Both the position numbers and the translations under genes were made by a program. Below, in pieces: positions 8,653-16,657 of a DNA stretch of 64,000 nt. The stretch's first letter is position 1. Every line of letters begins with the position of its first letter. This DNA is from Lujinxingia litoralis (GTDB taxonomy: Bacteria; Myxococcota_A; Bradymonadia; Bradymonadales; Bradymonadaceae): assembly GCF_003260125.1 (NCBI RefSeq), contig NZ_QHKO01000011.1:1-64000 (forward strand), given 5' to 3'. The notes beneath the pieces were generated by a model that worked only from the letters and a program-made list of their open reading frames with translations, ran no database searches and was not told the DNA's origin.

Positions 8653-11384
8653 CCATCGACGATAAGTACGTGTATCGCTTTGAGGAGGGCAAGGCTCAGG
8701 GTGACGCCTCGCTCTTTGAACTCCTGGGCGGCAAGGGTGCCGGGCTGGCCGAGATGGCTCGCCTGGGCATGCCGGTGCCCCCCGGGATGACTCTGACGAC
8801 CGAGGCCTGTCGCAGCTATCTGGATCAGGGGTTCTTCCCCGAAGGCATGGAGATCCAGGTGCGCAAGGGCATTGCCTGGCTCGAATTGAAGACCGGCCGC
8901 GGGTTTGGCCTCCCGGAGAATCCGCTCCTGGTCAGCGTGCGCTCTGGCGGCGCCAGCAGTATGCCCGGGATGATGGACACGGTGCTCAATCTGGGCATCA
9001 GTGAGGAGGTGGTCGAGGGCCTGGCACGCCAGACCGGCGACCGGCGTTTTGCCTACGATTGCCTGCGACGCTTTGTGCAGATGTACGCCAGCGTGGTCAT
9101 GGACGTGGATGACGCGTTGCTCGAAGAGGTGCTGGTCGGCCACCGCCAGGCCCGGGGTTTTGAGCACGACAGCGAGCTGAGCTGGGAAGATCTGCGGGAC
9201 ATCAGTGAGTCGATGCGCCTGAAGGTCGTGGAGCAGACCGGCCGCGACATCCCGCGGGGGCCCTACGGCCAGCTCTGGGGCGCGGTGGAAGCGGTCTTCC
9301 GCAGCTGGAACGCGCCGCGGGCGAAGTTCTACCGCAGCCAGCACGCGATGACCGGCGGATGGGGCACCGCGGTCAACATCATGACGATGGTCTTTGGAAA
9401 CCTGGGCGAGGACAGCGCCAGCGGGGTGGCCTTTAGCCGCAACCCCTCCACCGGAGAGGCGCAACCTTATGGGGAGTTCATGGTGGGCACCCAGGGCGAA
9501 GACGTCGTCGGGGGCCGGCGCCAGCCCGGGCCGCTGAGCCTGGCTGAGGAAGAGGAGGGGGGGCCGGAGTCGATGCAACGCCTGATGCCCGGGCCCTACG
9601 AGGCGCTCTGCGAGTGCATGGAGCGTCTGGAGGTGAACTACCGCGATGTGCAGGATGTGGAGTTCTGCGTGGAGCGCGGGAAGTTCTGGATGTTGCAGAC
9701 CCGGGCGGCCAAACGCACCGGCCAGGCGGCGGTGCGCATCGCGCTGGAGATGTGCGAGGAGGGGTTGATCGACGAGAAGGAGGCGATCCTGCGTGTGGAC
9801 CCGAAGCTGCACATTGAGCGGGCGCTGCACCGCCAGATCGCCGGCACCCCTGGCGAGGCGCTGGCCTACGGGCAGGCCGCCTCACCCGGAGCAGCCTGCG
9901 GAGAGGTTGCGCTAAGCTCGGAGCAGGCCGCTCGCCGCAGCTCCGAGGGGGCGGACGTGATCCTGGTGCGGCCGATGACCTCGGCCGATGATGTCGAGGG
10001 GTTGCACGCGGCCGTGGGCGTGCTCACACAGCAGGGCGGGCTCACCTCGCACGCCGCGGTGGTGGCCCGGGGCATCGGCACCCCCTGCGTCTGCGGGGTG
10101 CAGGCATTGCGCATCGACGAAGAGGCCCGGGGCTTCTATCTGGCCGGCGAGTTTTTTGAAGAGGGCGAGACGATCACGATTGATGGGGGCTCCGGCCAGG
10201 TCTTTGGGGAGGCCCTGAAACTCAAGGAGCCCCAGATCACCGGGAATCTGGAGACCTTTCTCAACCTGGCCGACCGCTACCGACGTCTGGAGGTCAGGGT
10301 CAACGCCGACAGCGCCGCCGAGGCCGAGGGGGCCCGGAAGCTGGGCGCCGAGGGCGTGGGGCTCTGCCGCACCGAACATCTGATCTTGGAGAGCGCCGAG
10401 GCGGTGCGGGCAATGCGCCAGGTGCTGCTGACCAACGACTGGGACGTGCGTGAAAAGGGGCTGGAGGAGCTCGTGACCTACCAGCGCCACGAGCTTGCGC
10501 AAATTATGCGCGCGATGGACGGGCTGCCGGTCATGGTGCGTCTGCTCGATCCGCCGGCCCACGAGTTTTTGCCGCGCACCCGGGCCGGCCGAAAGAGCGT
10601 GGCCGAGGTGCTGGGGCTGAGTGAAGAAGCGGTGAAATGGCGGGTGGAGGCGCTCGAAGAGACCAACCCGATGTTGGGGTTTCGCGGGGGGCGTCTGGCC
10701 ATGGTCTACCCCCAACTCTACGAGGCCCAGGTGCAGGCGATCGTGGAAGCCTCGCGCCAGGTGGAAGATGAGGGCGTTCGCACCGGGGTGGAGATCGCGA
10801 TTCCGATGATCGCCGACCCGGGAGAGGCCCAGCACCTGAGCGCGGTGGTCCACGACGCGGTGGCTCGCCACCTCTACGGCATGACCCGCGACACCGATGT
10901 GAAGGTGGGGGTGATGGTGGAGGTCCCGCGCGCGGCGATGCTGGCCGGGGAGCTGGCGCTGGAGGCGGACTTCTTCAGCTTCGGGACCAACGACCTCACG
11001 CAGCTAATGTGGGGGATGTCACGCGACGACGCCTCGCGCTTCATCGATGCCTACCGCGAGCAGGGCGTGCTCACCGAAGATCCCTTTGAGATCATCGATC
11101 GCGGTGGCGTGGGGCAGTTGATGCGCAAGGCCATCCGTCAGGGGCGCCTGGTGCACCCGCAGCTCACGATTGGGGTGTGTGGCGAGCATGCCGGAGAGCC
11201 GACCTCGATTCGCTTCTTTGAGGCGTTGAACCTGGATTATCTCAGCGTGTCGATGTTTCGCATCGCCGGCGCCCGGCTGGCCGCCGCGCAGGCGTTTATC
11301 GCCGAGGGCAAGTCTGCCCGCTACGGCGAAGCGTGGCGTGGTGAGCAGACGCCGATGCGTCGGCAGGGCGGTGGCGAGAGCTAA
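8649..11384 (+). CDS. ppdK: Pyruvate, phosphate dikinase
   Basis: This 911-residue enzyme interconverts pyruvate, ATP and phosphate with phosphoenolpyruvate, AMP and pyrophosphate. The N-terminal nucleotide-binding part begins 'LLGGKGAGLAEM' and includes 'VSVRSGGASSMPGMMDTVLNLG'-like sequence near 97-118. The swivelling phosphohistidine domain carries His468 in 'GGLTSHAAVVARG'. The C-terminal PEP/pyruvate barrel ends with 'GVCGEHAGEP', whose Cys844 matches the catalytic cysteine. Length fits the bacterial family (870-910). It overlaps the Lon-like gene by four bases, so translation is probably coupled. A strong hairpin follows at 11428-11467. It likely serves gluconeogenesis or PPi-based glycolysis in central carbon metabolism. 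Confidence 0.96.
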   Translation: MTIDDKYVYRFEEGKAQGDASLFELLGGKGAGLAEMARLGMPVPPGMTLTTEACRSYLDQGFFPEGMEIQVRKGIAWLELKTGRGFGLPENPLLVSVRSGGASSMPGMMDTVLNLGISEEVVEGLARQTGDRRFAYDCLRRFVQMYASVVMDVDDALLEEVLVGHRQARGFEHDSELSWEDLRDISESMRLKVVEQTGRDIPRGPYGQLWGAVEAVFRSWNAPRAKFYRSQHAMTGGWGTAVNIMTMVFGNLGEDSASGVAFSRNPSTGEAQPYGEFMVGTQGEDVVGGRRQPGPLSLAEEEEGGPESMQRLMPGPYEALCECMERLEVNYRDVQDVEFCVERGKFWMLQTRAAKRTGQAAVRIALEMCEEGLIDEKEAILRVDPKLHIERALHRQIAGTPGEALAYGQAASPGAACGEVALSSEQAARRSSEGADVILVRPMTSADDVEGLHAAVGVLTQQGGLTSHAAVVARGIGTPCVCGVQALRIDEEARGFYLAGEFFEEGETITIDGGSGQVFGEALKLKEPQITGNLETFLNLADRYRRLEVRVNADSAAEAEGARKLGAEGVGLCRTEHLILESAEAVRAMRQVLLTNDWDVREKGLEELVTYQRHELAQIMRAMDGLPVMVRLLDPPAHEFLPRTRAGRKSVAEVLGLSEEAVKWRVEALEETNPMLGFRGGRLAMVYPQLYEAQVQAIVEASRQVEDEGVRTGVEIAIPMIADPGEAQHLSAVVHDAVARHLYGMTRDTDVKVGVMVEVPRAAMLAGELALEADFFSFGTNDLTQLMWGMSRDDASRFIDAYREQGVLTEDPFEIIDRGGVGQLMRKAIRQGRLVHPQLTIGVCGEHAGEPTSIRFFEALNLDYLSVSMFRIAGARLAAAQAFIAEGKSARYGEAWRGEQTPMRRQGGGES

Positions 11385-11427
11385 GCGGTGATGTGAGGGG
11401 CTAAAAAAAGATCAAAACCATGGTACG

Positions 11428-11467
11428 ACCATCGCCCGGCTCTCCAAAGAAGAGGCCGGGCGATGGT
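11428..11467 (+). terminator. Hairpin after ppdK
   Basis: A perfect 13-bp stem (ACCATCGCCCGGC paired with GCCGGGCGATGGT) with a 14-base loop, 44 bases after the ppdK stop. There is no U-tract on the plus strand, so this is a possible rho-independent-like or 3'-stabilising hairpin. Confidence 0.5.
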
Positions 11468-11519
11468 GTGTGGAGCGCGGGCTGGCCCGGGGGCAGCGGC
11501 GTCGACGTAGGAGAGGTGG

Positions 11520-12299
11520 ATGGGTGAGGTAGCTGACGAGGCGGGGGGCCCGGGGGAGGAGGTCTGCAAAGAGCTCGCGGCCCGGGAGGTGGTGCTGGCC
11601 CCGGCCCGGGAGGCGGGCGTTCGCCTGGTGAGCGCGGCGGTCAACGCGTTTTCGCCGCGGGTTGCCGGGGAGGTCGACGCCTGGATGAGCCCCGCGGAGC
11701 GGACGCGTCATCAGCGCTACGCCCTGGAGCGCCTGCGTCGGCGCGACCTGGTGACGCGGGCGCTGGTGCGTGGCGAACTGGGTCGGGAGCTCGGTTGTGC
11801 GCCCGGAGCGCTGGCGTTTGGGGCCGGCGACCAGGGTCGCCCCCACCTCTTGAGCCCCCGGGCCCCGGAGCTGGATTTTAATCTGGGACACACCGAGGAG
11901 CGGGTGGTCCTGGCGCTTGCGCGCCATCGCCGCGTGGGCGTGGACATCGAGCATAAGACCCGGCGCGTGGATCACGCCGGGGTGGCCGAGCGGTTTTTCT
12001 CCGCCCATGAGCGGGCCGCGCTGGCCGCGTTGCCCGATGCGTCGGCGCGCCGACGCCGTTTCCTCGAGCTCTGGGTGCTCAAAGAAGCCTGGATGAAGGC
12101 CGATGGCCGCGGCATCGGGGCCGGACTCGATGAGGTGGTCTTTGAGTTCGATGCCTCACCCCTGCCTCGCATCATCGCGTTGCCCGACGATGACCCGGCG
12201 CGCTGGGAGGTCGCGCTCACCGAGCTCGCTGACGGGCACCTCGTGGCGCTGGCCTGGCGCGAGCTCACCGGGGAGCCGGAGCCTCAGCTTGCCAGGTAG
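11520..12299 (+). CDS. 4'-phosphopantetheinyl transferase, Sfp type
   Basis: A 259-residue protein with the Sfp-type signature: 'VGVDIEH' with metal-binding Asp142 and Glu144, 'FFSAHERAAL', and 'ELWVLKEAWMKADGRG' around Trp185 with the conserved W/KEA motif. Sfp-type enzymes transfer phosphopantetheine from CoA to acyl, peptidyl or aryl carrier proteins and act in the cytoplasm. An N-terminal extension of about 30 residues is rich in Gly and Glu. GGAGAGG precedes the ATG at 11520. No PKS or NRPS gene is near, so it may serve fatty-acid synthesis or a cluster elsewhere. It converges tail to tail with the rpoH-like gene, the two overlapping by 16 bases. Confidence 0.92.
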   Translation: MGEVADEAGGPGEEVCKELAAREVVLAPAREAGVRLVSAAVNAFSPRVAGEVDAWMSPAERTRHQRYALERLRRRDLVTRALVRGELGRELGCAPGALAFGAGDQGRPHLLSPRAPELDFNLGHTEERVVLALARHRRVGVDIEHKTRRVDHAGVAERFFSAHERAALAALPDASARRRRFLELWVLKEAWMKADGRGIGAGLDEVVFEFDASPLPRIIALPDDDPARWEVALTELADGHLVALAWRELTGEPEPQLAR

Positions 12300-13246
12300 G
12301 CTTCCAGCGTGGGGGCGTGGCGCGTCTCCAGATACACCCGGAACTTTTTGCGCATATCCATCTCCAGCTGGCGGATGCGCTCTTTGGAGACGCCGAACTC
12401 CTCGCCGAGTTCGTCGAGCTGCCGGGGGTGCACCGCGATCATGCGCTCGTACCAGATGGTGCGCCGGCGCGAGTCGTCGATGGTGTTGACGAACTCTTCG
12501 GCCAGCGCTTGAAGGTGCTCATGGAAGAGGTGCTCGTGGGCCTGTTCCTCGGGGCTGGACTCCTCGCTGGGAAGCATGTCTCGCCCGGTGGTGTCAGACT
12601 CGCCGCCCAGCGGGGCGTCCAGGCGGCTGAAGCCTCCGCTGGTCAGCGTGGCCACGCGCTCCACCTCGTCGACGTCCACTTCCAGGTACTGCGCCACGTT
12701 CTCGGCGGTGGGTTCCAGCCCCTGGGCGCGGAGCTGGCGGCGAGCCTTGCGCAGGTTAAAGAAGAGCTTGCGACTGTCGCGCGAGCTGCCCATGCGCACC
12801 GGGTAGGTGTGGTTGAGCAGGTAATTGAAGATCAGCGCCCGGATCCAGAAGTGCGCGTAGCCCACAAAGCTGGTGCCGCGATTCGGATCAAAGCGGGTGA
12901 GCGCCTCGGTGAGCCCCAGGTTGCCCTCCTGGATCAGGTCGAGCAGGTCGTGGCCGGGGCGGTGCAGATCGGTGGCCACTTTGACGACCAGACGCAGGTT
13001 GGCCCACACCAGGGTCTTGGCCGCTTCTTCGTCGCCTTCTTCCAGAAAGGCCCGCACCAGGCGATCCTGAATCTCATTGGGCAGCAGCTCAATGCGACGG
13101 ATCTGGTTCATGTAGGTGGTCAGCGAGTCGGCGTGCAGGTCGGTGTCGCGCGAGGACCGGGCGCGCTTGCGCGCCAGCGGGTGCAGGGCGGGGACCGGGG
13201 GAGCGGCCGAAGGGGAGAGGGGCATTGAAAGAGCGGGTGCAGCCAT
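12284..13246 (-). CDS. rpoH: RNA polymerase sigma factor, RpoH (sigma-32)-like
   Basis: A 320-residue group-2/3 sigma-70 factor. Region 1.2/2.1 begins 'LTTYMNQIRRIELL'; region 2.3-2.4 reads 'DLIQEGNLGLTEALTRFDPNRG' and 'TSFVGYAHFWIRALIFNYLL', the RpoH-like form in which YAxxWIRA becomes YAHFWIRA. Region 4.2 is 'LGEEFGVSKERIRQLEMDMRKKF'. RpoH directs heat-shock transcription. I chose the ATG at 13246, preceded by GAGGT; the longer frame to 13501 is Arg/Pro-rich and not sigma-like. The leader of more than 600 bases upstream is unusually long. The group-level call is firm; the specific heat-shock role is inferred. Confidence 0.88.
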   Translation of the reverse strand: MAAPALSMPLSPSAAPPVPALHPLARKRARSSRDTDLHADSLTTYMNQIRRIELLPNEIQDRLVRAFLEEGDEEAAKTLVWANLRLVVKVATDLHRPGHDLLDLIQEGNLGLTEALTRFDPNRGTSFVGYAHFWIRALIFNYLLNHTYPVRMGSSRDSRKLFFNLRKARRQLRAQGLEPTAENVAQYLEVDVDEVERVATLTSGGFSRLDAPLGGESDTTGRDMLPSEESSPEEQAHEHLFHEHLQALAEEFVNTIDDSRRRTIWYERMIAVHPRQLDELGEEFGVSKERIRQLEMDMRKKFRVYLETRHAPTLEAYLAS

Positions 13247-13875
13247 GATCGGGACCTCGCAGGTTGGCGCAGCCGGGAAACATCCATAGCGCTTGCAATG
13301 GGACGAGGCCGACTGCGCGAGACCATCGCCCACAAGCGTCGGTCCCACAGAAGAGCAAACGCCGTGCCAGTGCGTCGATAAAGCGTCGTGAAGAGCGCGC
13401 CGGGAGGGGGGCTGAGCACCGACGCGACGCAGGCGATAGGGCGAATCGTCGCGCTGAGACGCCCGGCGAAATTTGCGTCGACGCCCTCGAAGGGGGGGCA
13501 TAATCCGGGGGAGGCCGGCGAGGTGGACGGTGTTTGGGCGTGATTTCGGGCCCGGATTGTGTGCAAGATATGCGCGCTTCGGAATTGATGTGCAATATTT
13601 GCACTTTAACTCCCGATGATGCGCGCTCTTTGCGTCCTCTTTGCCTGCGATTCAGACCTCCACAGGGGGGCTTTGTGCCGATAAAGGTCTGGAATTCAAA
13701 TGGTTTAGCTGCTTTGGTGATGTCGGGAGGAGGCCGTGGCACCACTCTTGCTTAATAGGGCCGGTGTCGCGACATTCTGCCGCACCTGTGATGTCTGGCT
13801 GCGCGTGGGGAGCAAGACCTCAGGTGGGCAGTCGGCTCGCGGATTGGCCAATCCACGTCTTTGAGAGTTTCCGAG
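13247..13875. other. Long divergent intergenic region with a palindrome
   Basis: A 629-base gap between the divergent sigma-factor and globin-kinase genes. At 13590-13604 is the perfect palindrome GTGCAA-TAT-TTGCAC. A degenerate relative, GTGCAAGATATGCGC, starts at 13561. These may be operator half-sites. The short open frames here show no family features. Confidence 0.45.
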
Positions 13876-15057
13876 ATGCACTTCTTCGATGAGATCAAAA
13901 GCTACGTCGGGTTCACCGACGAAGACGCCGCTCGCCTCAAAGCGCTCGGTCCGCTGGTGGCGCCGCGTTTTCCGGAAGTGGTGATCTCCTTTTATGACGT
14001 GCTGATGGCGCATCCGCGAGCGCGCGGGGTGTTCGTGGGGCCGGAGCAGATCGACCGCCTGCGGGCCTCTCTCAAAGTCTGGCTCGGCGAGCTTTTTGAG
14101 GGCACCTACGGAGACGCTTATTTTTCGCATCGCCAGCATATCGGCCGGGTGCACGTCAACGTGGGGCTTTTGCCGCAGTTTATGTTCGGGGCGATGAACC
14201 TGATCCGTCACCGATTTGTGGAAATCCTCAGCGATCTGGAAGTCGATCTGGGCAGCCTGGCCGAGGTCGGCAGCATGCGGCAGGCGCTGGGGAGCATCGA
14301 TCGCATCCTGGATATTGAGCTGACGATCATGGTGCAGTCCTACTGGGACTCGCTGATGCAACAGAAGCTCGAAATCCCGGCGGCGCTGGCCACCGGTCTG
14401 GCCCACGAGGTGCGCAACCCGCTCAACGCCATCGGCCTGCAGATGACCCTGCTGGAGCGGCGCCTGCGCAGCGCGGAGGTTGATGAGGGGGTGTACGGGC
14501 AGGTGCTGGAGGCGGTGCGCGCCGAGCTGCGCCGCATTCAGGGGCTGAACTCCGAGATCCTCGATTTTGCCAAGCCGATCGACATTCATACCGGCCTGGC
14601 CGATGTCGCCGATATTTTTGAGGAAATCAGGCGAAATCACGAACTCACCCTGGAAGCCGGGGGGGTGGAGATGAGCATTGAGGTCCAGGGCAGCGCCGTG
14701 CTGGTCTGCGACCGCGATCGCTTGATGCAGGTGTTCATCAATCTGATGACCAACGCGGTGGAGGCGATGCCCGAAGGCGGGCAGATCCGCGTGTTGATCG
14801 TCAAGAGTGAGGGGGGCCTGCGCGTGGACTTCGCCGATACCGGGCAGGGGATGTCGCCGGCGATGAAGTACCGAATCTTTGACCTGTTCTACACTTCCAA
14901 GGCCTCGGGCACCGGCATCGGGCTGGCCATTGCGCGCAAGATTGTCGAGGCGCATGGCGGCTCGGTCGATGTGCTTTCGCGGCCCGGGGAGGGGACCACC
15001 TTTACCATCTACCTACCTTTTCCGCGACGTGATGCGGAGGACGAGGATGAGCGATGA
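13876..15057 (+). CDS. Globin-coupled histidine kinase
   Basis: A 393-residue soluble sensor kinase. Residues 1-150 form a protoglobin-type globin domain; 'IGRVHVNVGLLPQF' supplies the likely heme-ligating proximal His93. The HisKA part carries phospho-acceptor His177 in 'GLAHEVRNPLNAI', followed by an HATPase with N-box 'NLMTNAVEAMP', G1 'DFADTGQGMS' and G2 'SGTGIGLAIA'. There are no membrane segments. Globin-coupled kinases sense O2, NO or redox state. It overlaps the NtrC-type regulator by four bases (ATGA), so the two form a coupled two-component system. I used ATG 13876; a TTG at 13861 is an alternative. Confidence 0.9.
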   Translation: MHFFDEIKSYVGFTDEDAARLKALGPLVAPRFPEVVISFYDVLMAHPRARGVFVGPEQIDRLRASLKVWLGELFEGTYGDAYFSHRQHIGRVHVNVGLLPQFMFGAMNLIRHRFVEILSDLEVDLGSLAEVGSMRQALGSIDRILDIELTIMVQSYWDSLMQQKLEIPAALATGLAHEVRNPLNAIGLQMTLLERRLRSAEVDEGVYGQVLEAVRAELRRIQGLNSEILDFAKPIDIHTGLADVADIFEEIRRNHELTLEAGGVEMSIEVQGSAVLVCDRDRLMQVFINLMTNAVEAMPEGGQIRVLIVKSEGGLRVDFADTGQGMSPAMKYRIFDLFYTSKASGTGIGLAIARKIVEAHGGSVDVLSRPGEGTTFTIYLPFPRRDAEDEDER

Positions 15058-16514
15058 GTGCATGGAGCGAAGAGATGAGCGTCGCCAGCACGGTGAGCGC
15101 TGAAAAGGTTGCACCCAAGACCCCCGGCGCGCGCCGGCGTCGTATTCTGGTGGTCGATGACGAACCCCACGCGCGCCGCGCGCTGGTGGAGCTGCTCAGC
15201 GATGATGGCTACGAGGTTGCCTCGGCCGGAGATGGCTTTAAGGCGCTGGGAATCCTGCGCGAGTGGCCCTGTGAGGTGCTTCTGACCGACTGGCGGATGC
15301 CGGTGATGGACGGGATCACCCTGATCAAGAAGGCCCGCGAGGAGAATCCGCAGCTGGGCTGCGTGGTGATGACAGCCTTTGGCAGCGTGGAGAGCGCGGT
15401 AGAGGCGATGAAGGCCGGCGCCGACGACTACCTGACCAAGCCGCTGAACTTTGATGCGGTCTCGCTGGTGCTGGCCCGGGCGATGGATCGGATTGAGGAG
15501 CGCCGCGAGCTCACCAGCCTGCGCGCGCGCAACGCCGAGCAACGCGCGCAGACGCGCACCAAGATTCTGGGGTCGAGCCCACCGGTGCAATCGCTGGTGG
15601 CGATGATCGATCAGGTCGCCGGCGCCCGGGCCACGGTGATGATCACCGGGGAGTCGGGTACCGGTAAGGAGCTCATCGCGCGGATGCTCCACGAGAAGAG
15701 CGGCCGGGTGGATAAGCCTTTTGTGCGCCTGCACTGCGCGGCCCTGGCCGAGAGTCTGTTGGAGAGCGAACTCTTCGGCCATGAGCGCGGCGCGTTCACC
15801 GGCGCCAACGCCCGGCGAGAGGGGCGCTTTGAAGAGGCCGACGGGGGTACGCTTTTCCTCGACGAAATCGGTGAGATCTCACCGACCATTCAGGTCAAAC
15901 TGCTGAGGTTTTTGCAGCAGCGGGAGTTTGAGCGGGTCGGGGGCAATAAAACGATCTCGGTCGATGTGCGGGTGGTCGCCGCCACCAACCGCGACCTGGA
16001 GGCCGAGGTGAAGGCCGGTCGTTTTCGCGAAGATCTCTACTTCCGCCTCAACGTCATTCACATCCAGGCGCCGCCCCTGCGGGCGCGCCCCGGAGATGTG
16101 CCCCTGCTGGCCCGCCATTTTGTCGCAAAATATGCGCAGGAGAACGCCCGCAACATCGAAGAGGTGGCTCCCGAGGTCATGTCGACGCTGGAGCGCTATG
16201 ATTGGCCCGGCAACGTGCGCGAGCTGGAGAACGTGGTCGAGCGCGCGGTGGTCATGACCGATGGCACGCGTCTGGAACTGCGTCACCTGCCGGCCGAGCT
16301 CCTGCGTCAGAGCGAGCGGGGTTTGCTCGGGGAGCTGGGCGTGCAGATCCCGGGGTCTTCGCTGGCCGAGATCGAACGTCACGCAATTCTGCGCACTTAC
16401 GAGGCCACCGGCGGCTCCAGCGCTGAGACCGCCGAGATGCTCGGGATCAGCGTGCGCAAGGTGCAATATCGGCTGCGCGAGTATCGCGAGGCCGGTGTGA
16501 TGGTGGAGGATTAA
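15054..16514 (+). CDS. Sigma-54-dependent response regulator, NtrC/AtoC type
   Basis: A 486-residue regulator with three domains. The receiver (about 30-145) has acidic residues in 'VVDDEP', phospho-acceptor Asp79 in 'LLTDWRMPVMDG' and Lys in 'YLTKPLNF'. The AAA+ domain (about 172-410) has Walker A 'GESGTGKE' at 199-206, the sigma-54-contacting GAFTGA at 246-251 and 'GGTLFLDEIGE' as Walker B. The C-terminal Fis-type HTH ends 'SAETAEMLGISVRKVQYRLR'. It should activate sigma-54 promoters when phosphorylated by the globin-coupled kinase encoded just upstream. Its target genes are not visible in the window. Confidence 0.95.
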   Translation: MSAWSEEMSVASTVSAEKVAPKTPGARRRRILVVDDEPHARRALVELLSDDGYEVASAGDGFKALGILREWPCEVLLTDWRMPVMDGITLIKKAREENPQLGCVVMTAFGSVESAVEAMKAGADDYLTKPLNFDAVSLVLARAMDRIEERRELTSLRARNAEQRAQTRTKILGSSPPVQSLVAMIDQVAGARATVMITGESGTGKELIARMLHEKSGRVDKPFVRLHCAALAESLLESELFGHERGAFTGANARREGRFEEADGGTLFLDEIGEISPTIQVKLLRFLQQREFERVGGNKTISVDVRVVAATNRDLEAEVKAGRFREDLYFRLNVIHIQAPPLRARPGDVPLLARHFVAKYAQENARNIEEVAPEVMSTLERYDWPGNVRELENVVERAVVMTDGTRLELRHLPAELLRQSERGLLGELGVQIPGSSLAEIERHAILRTYEATGGSSAETAEMLGISVRKVQYRLREYREAGVMVED

Positions 16515-16545
16515 GTCGCTCCGGTGGCACGTTGACCCCCCAGGA

Positions 16546-16590
16546 CAGCGACGGGAAGTCCGGAAACACACCCCGGACTTCCCGTCGCTG
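16546..16590 (+). terminator. Long perfect hairpin after the NtrC regulator
   Basis: An 18-bp perfect inverted repeat (arm CAGCGACGGGAAGTCCGG at 16546-16563, complement at 16573-16590) with a 9-base loop, 31 bases past the stop. There is no U-tract on the plus strand. Either a terminator or mRNA 3' hairpin, or a DNA site for the following gene. Confidence 0.55.
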
Positions 16591-16657
16591 CTCTGGCACC
16601 GCAGGTGCCCCGACGCCCGGGACCACCTGCCGAACGTGATGACATAAGGAGCGATGG

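Noticed and set aside
12284..13501. Full 405-codon frame as the sigma-factor gene
   Set aside because: The first 85 codons are Arg/Pro/Ser-rich and unlike sigma factors; ATG 13246 has an RBS and gives a family-length protein.
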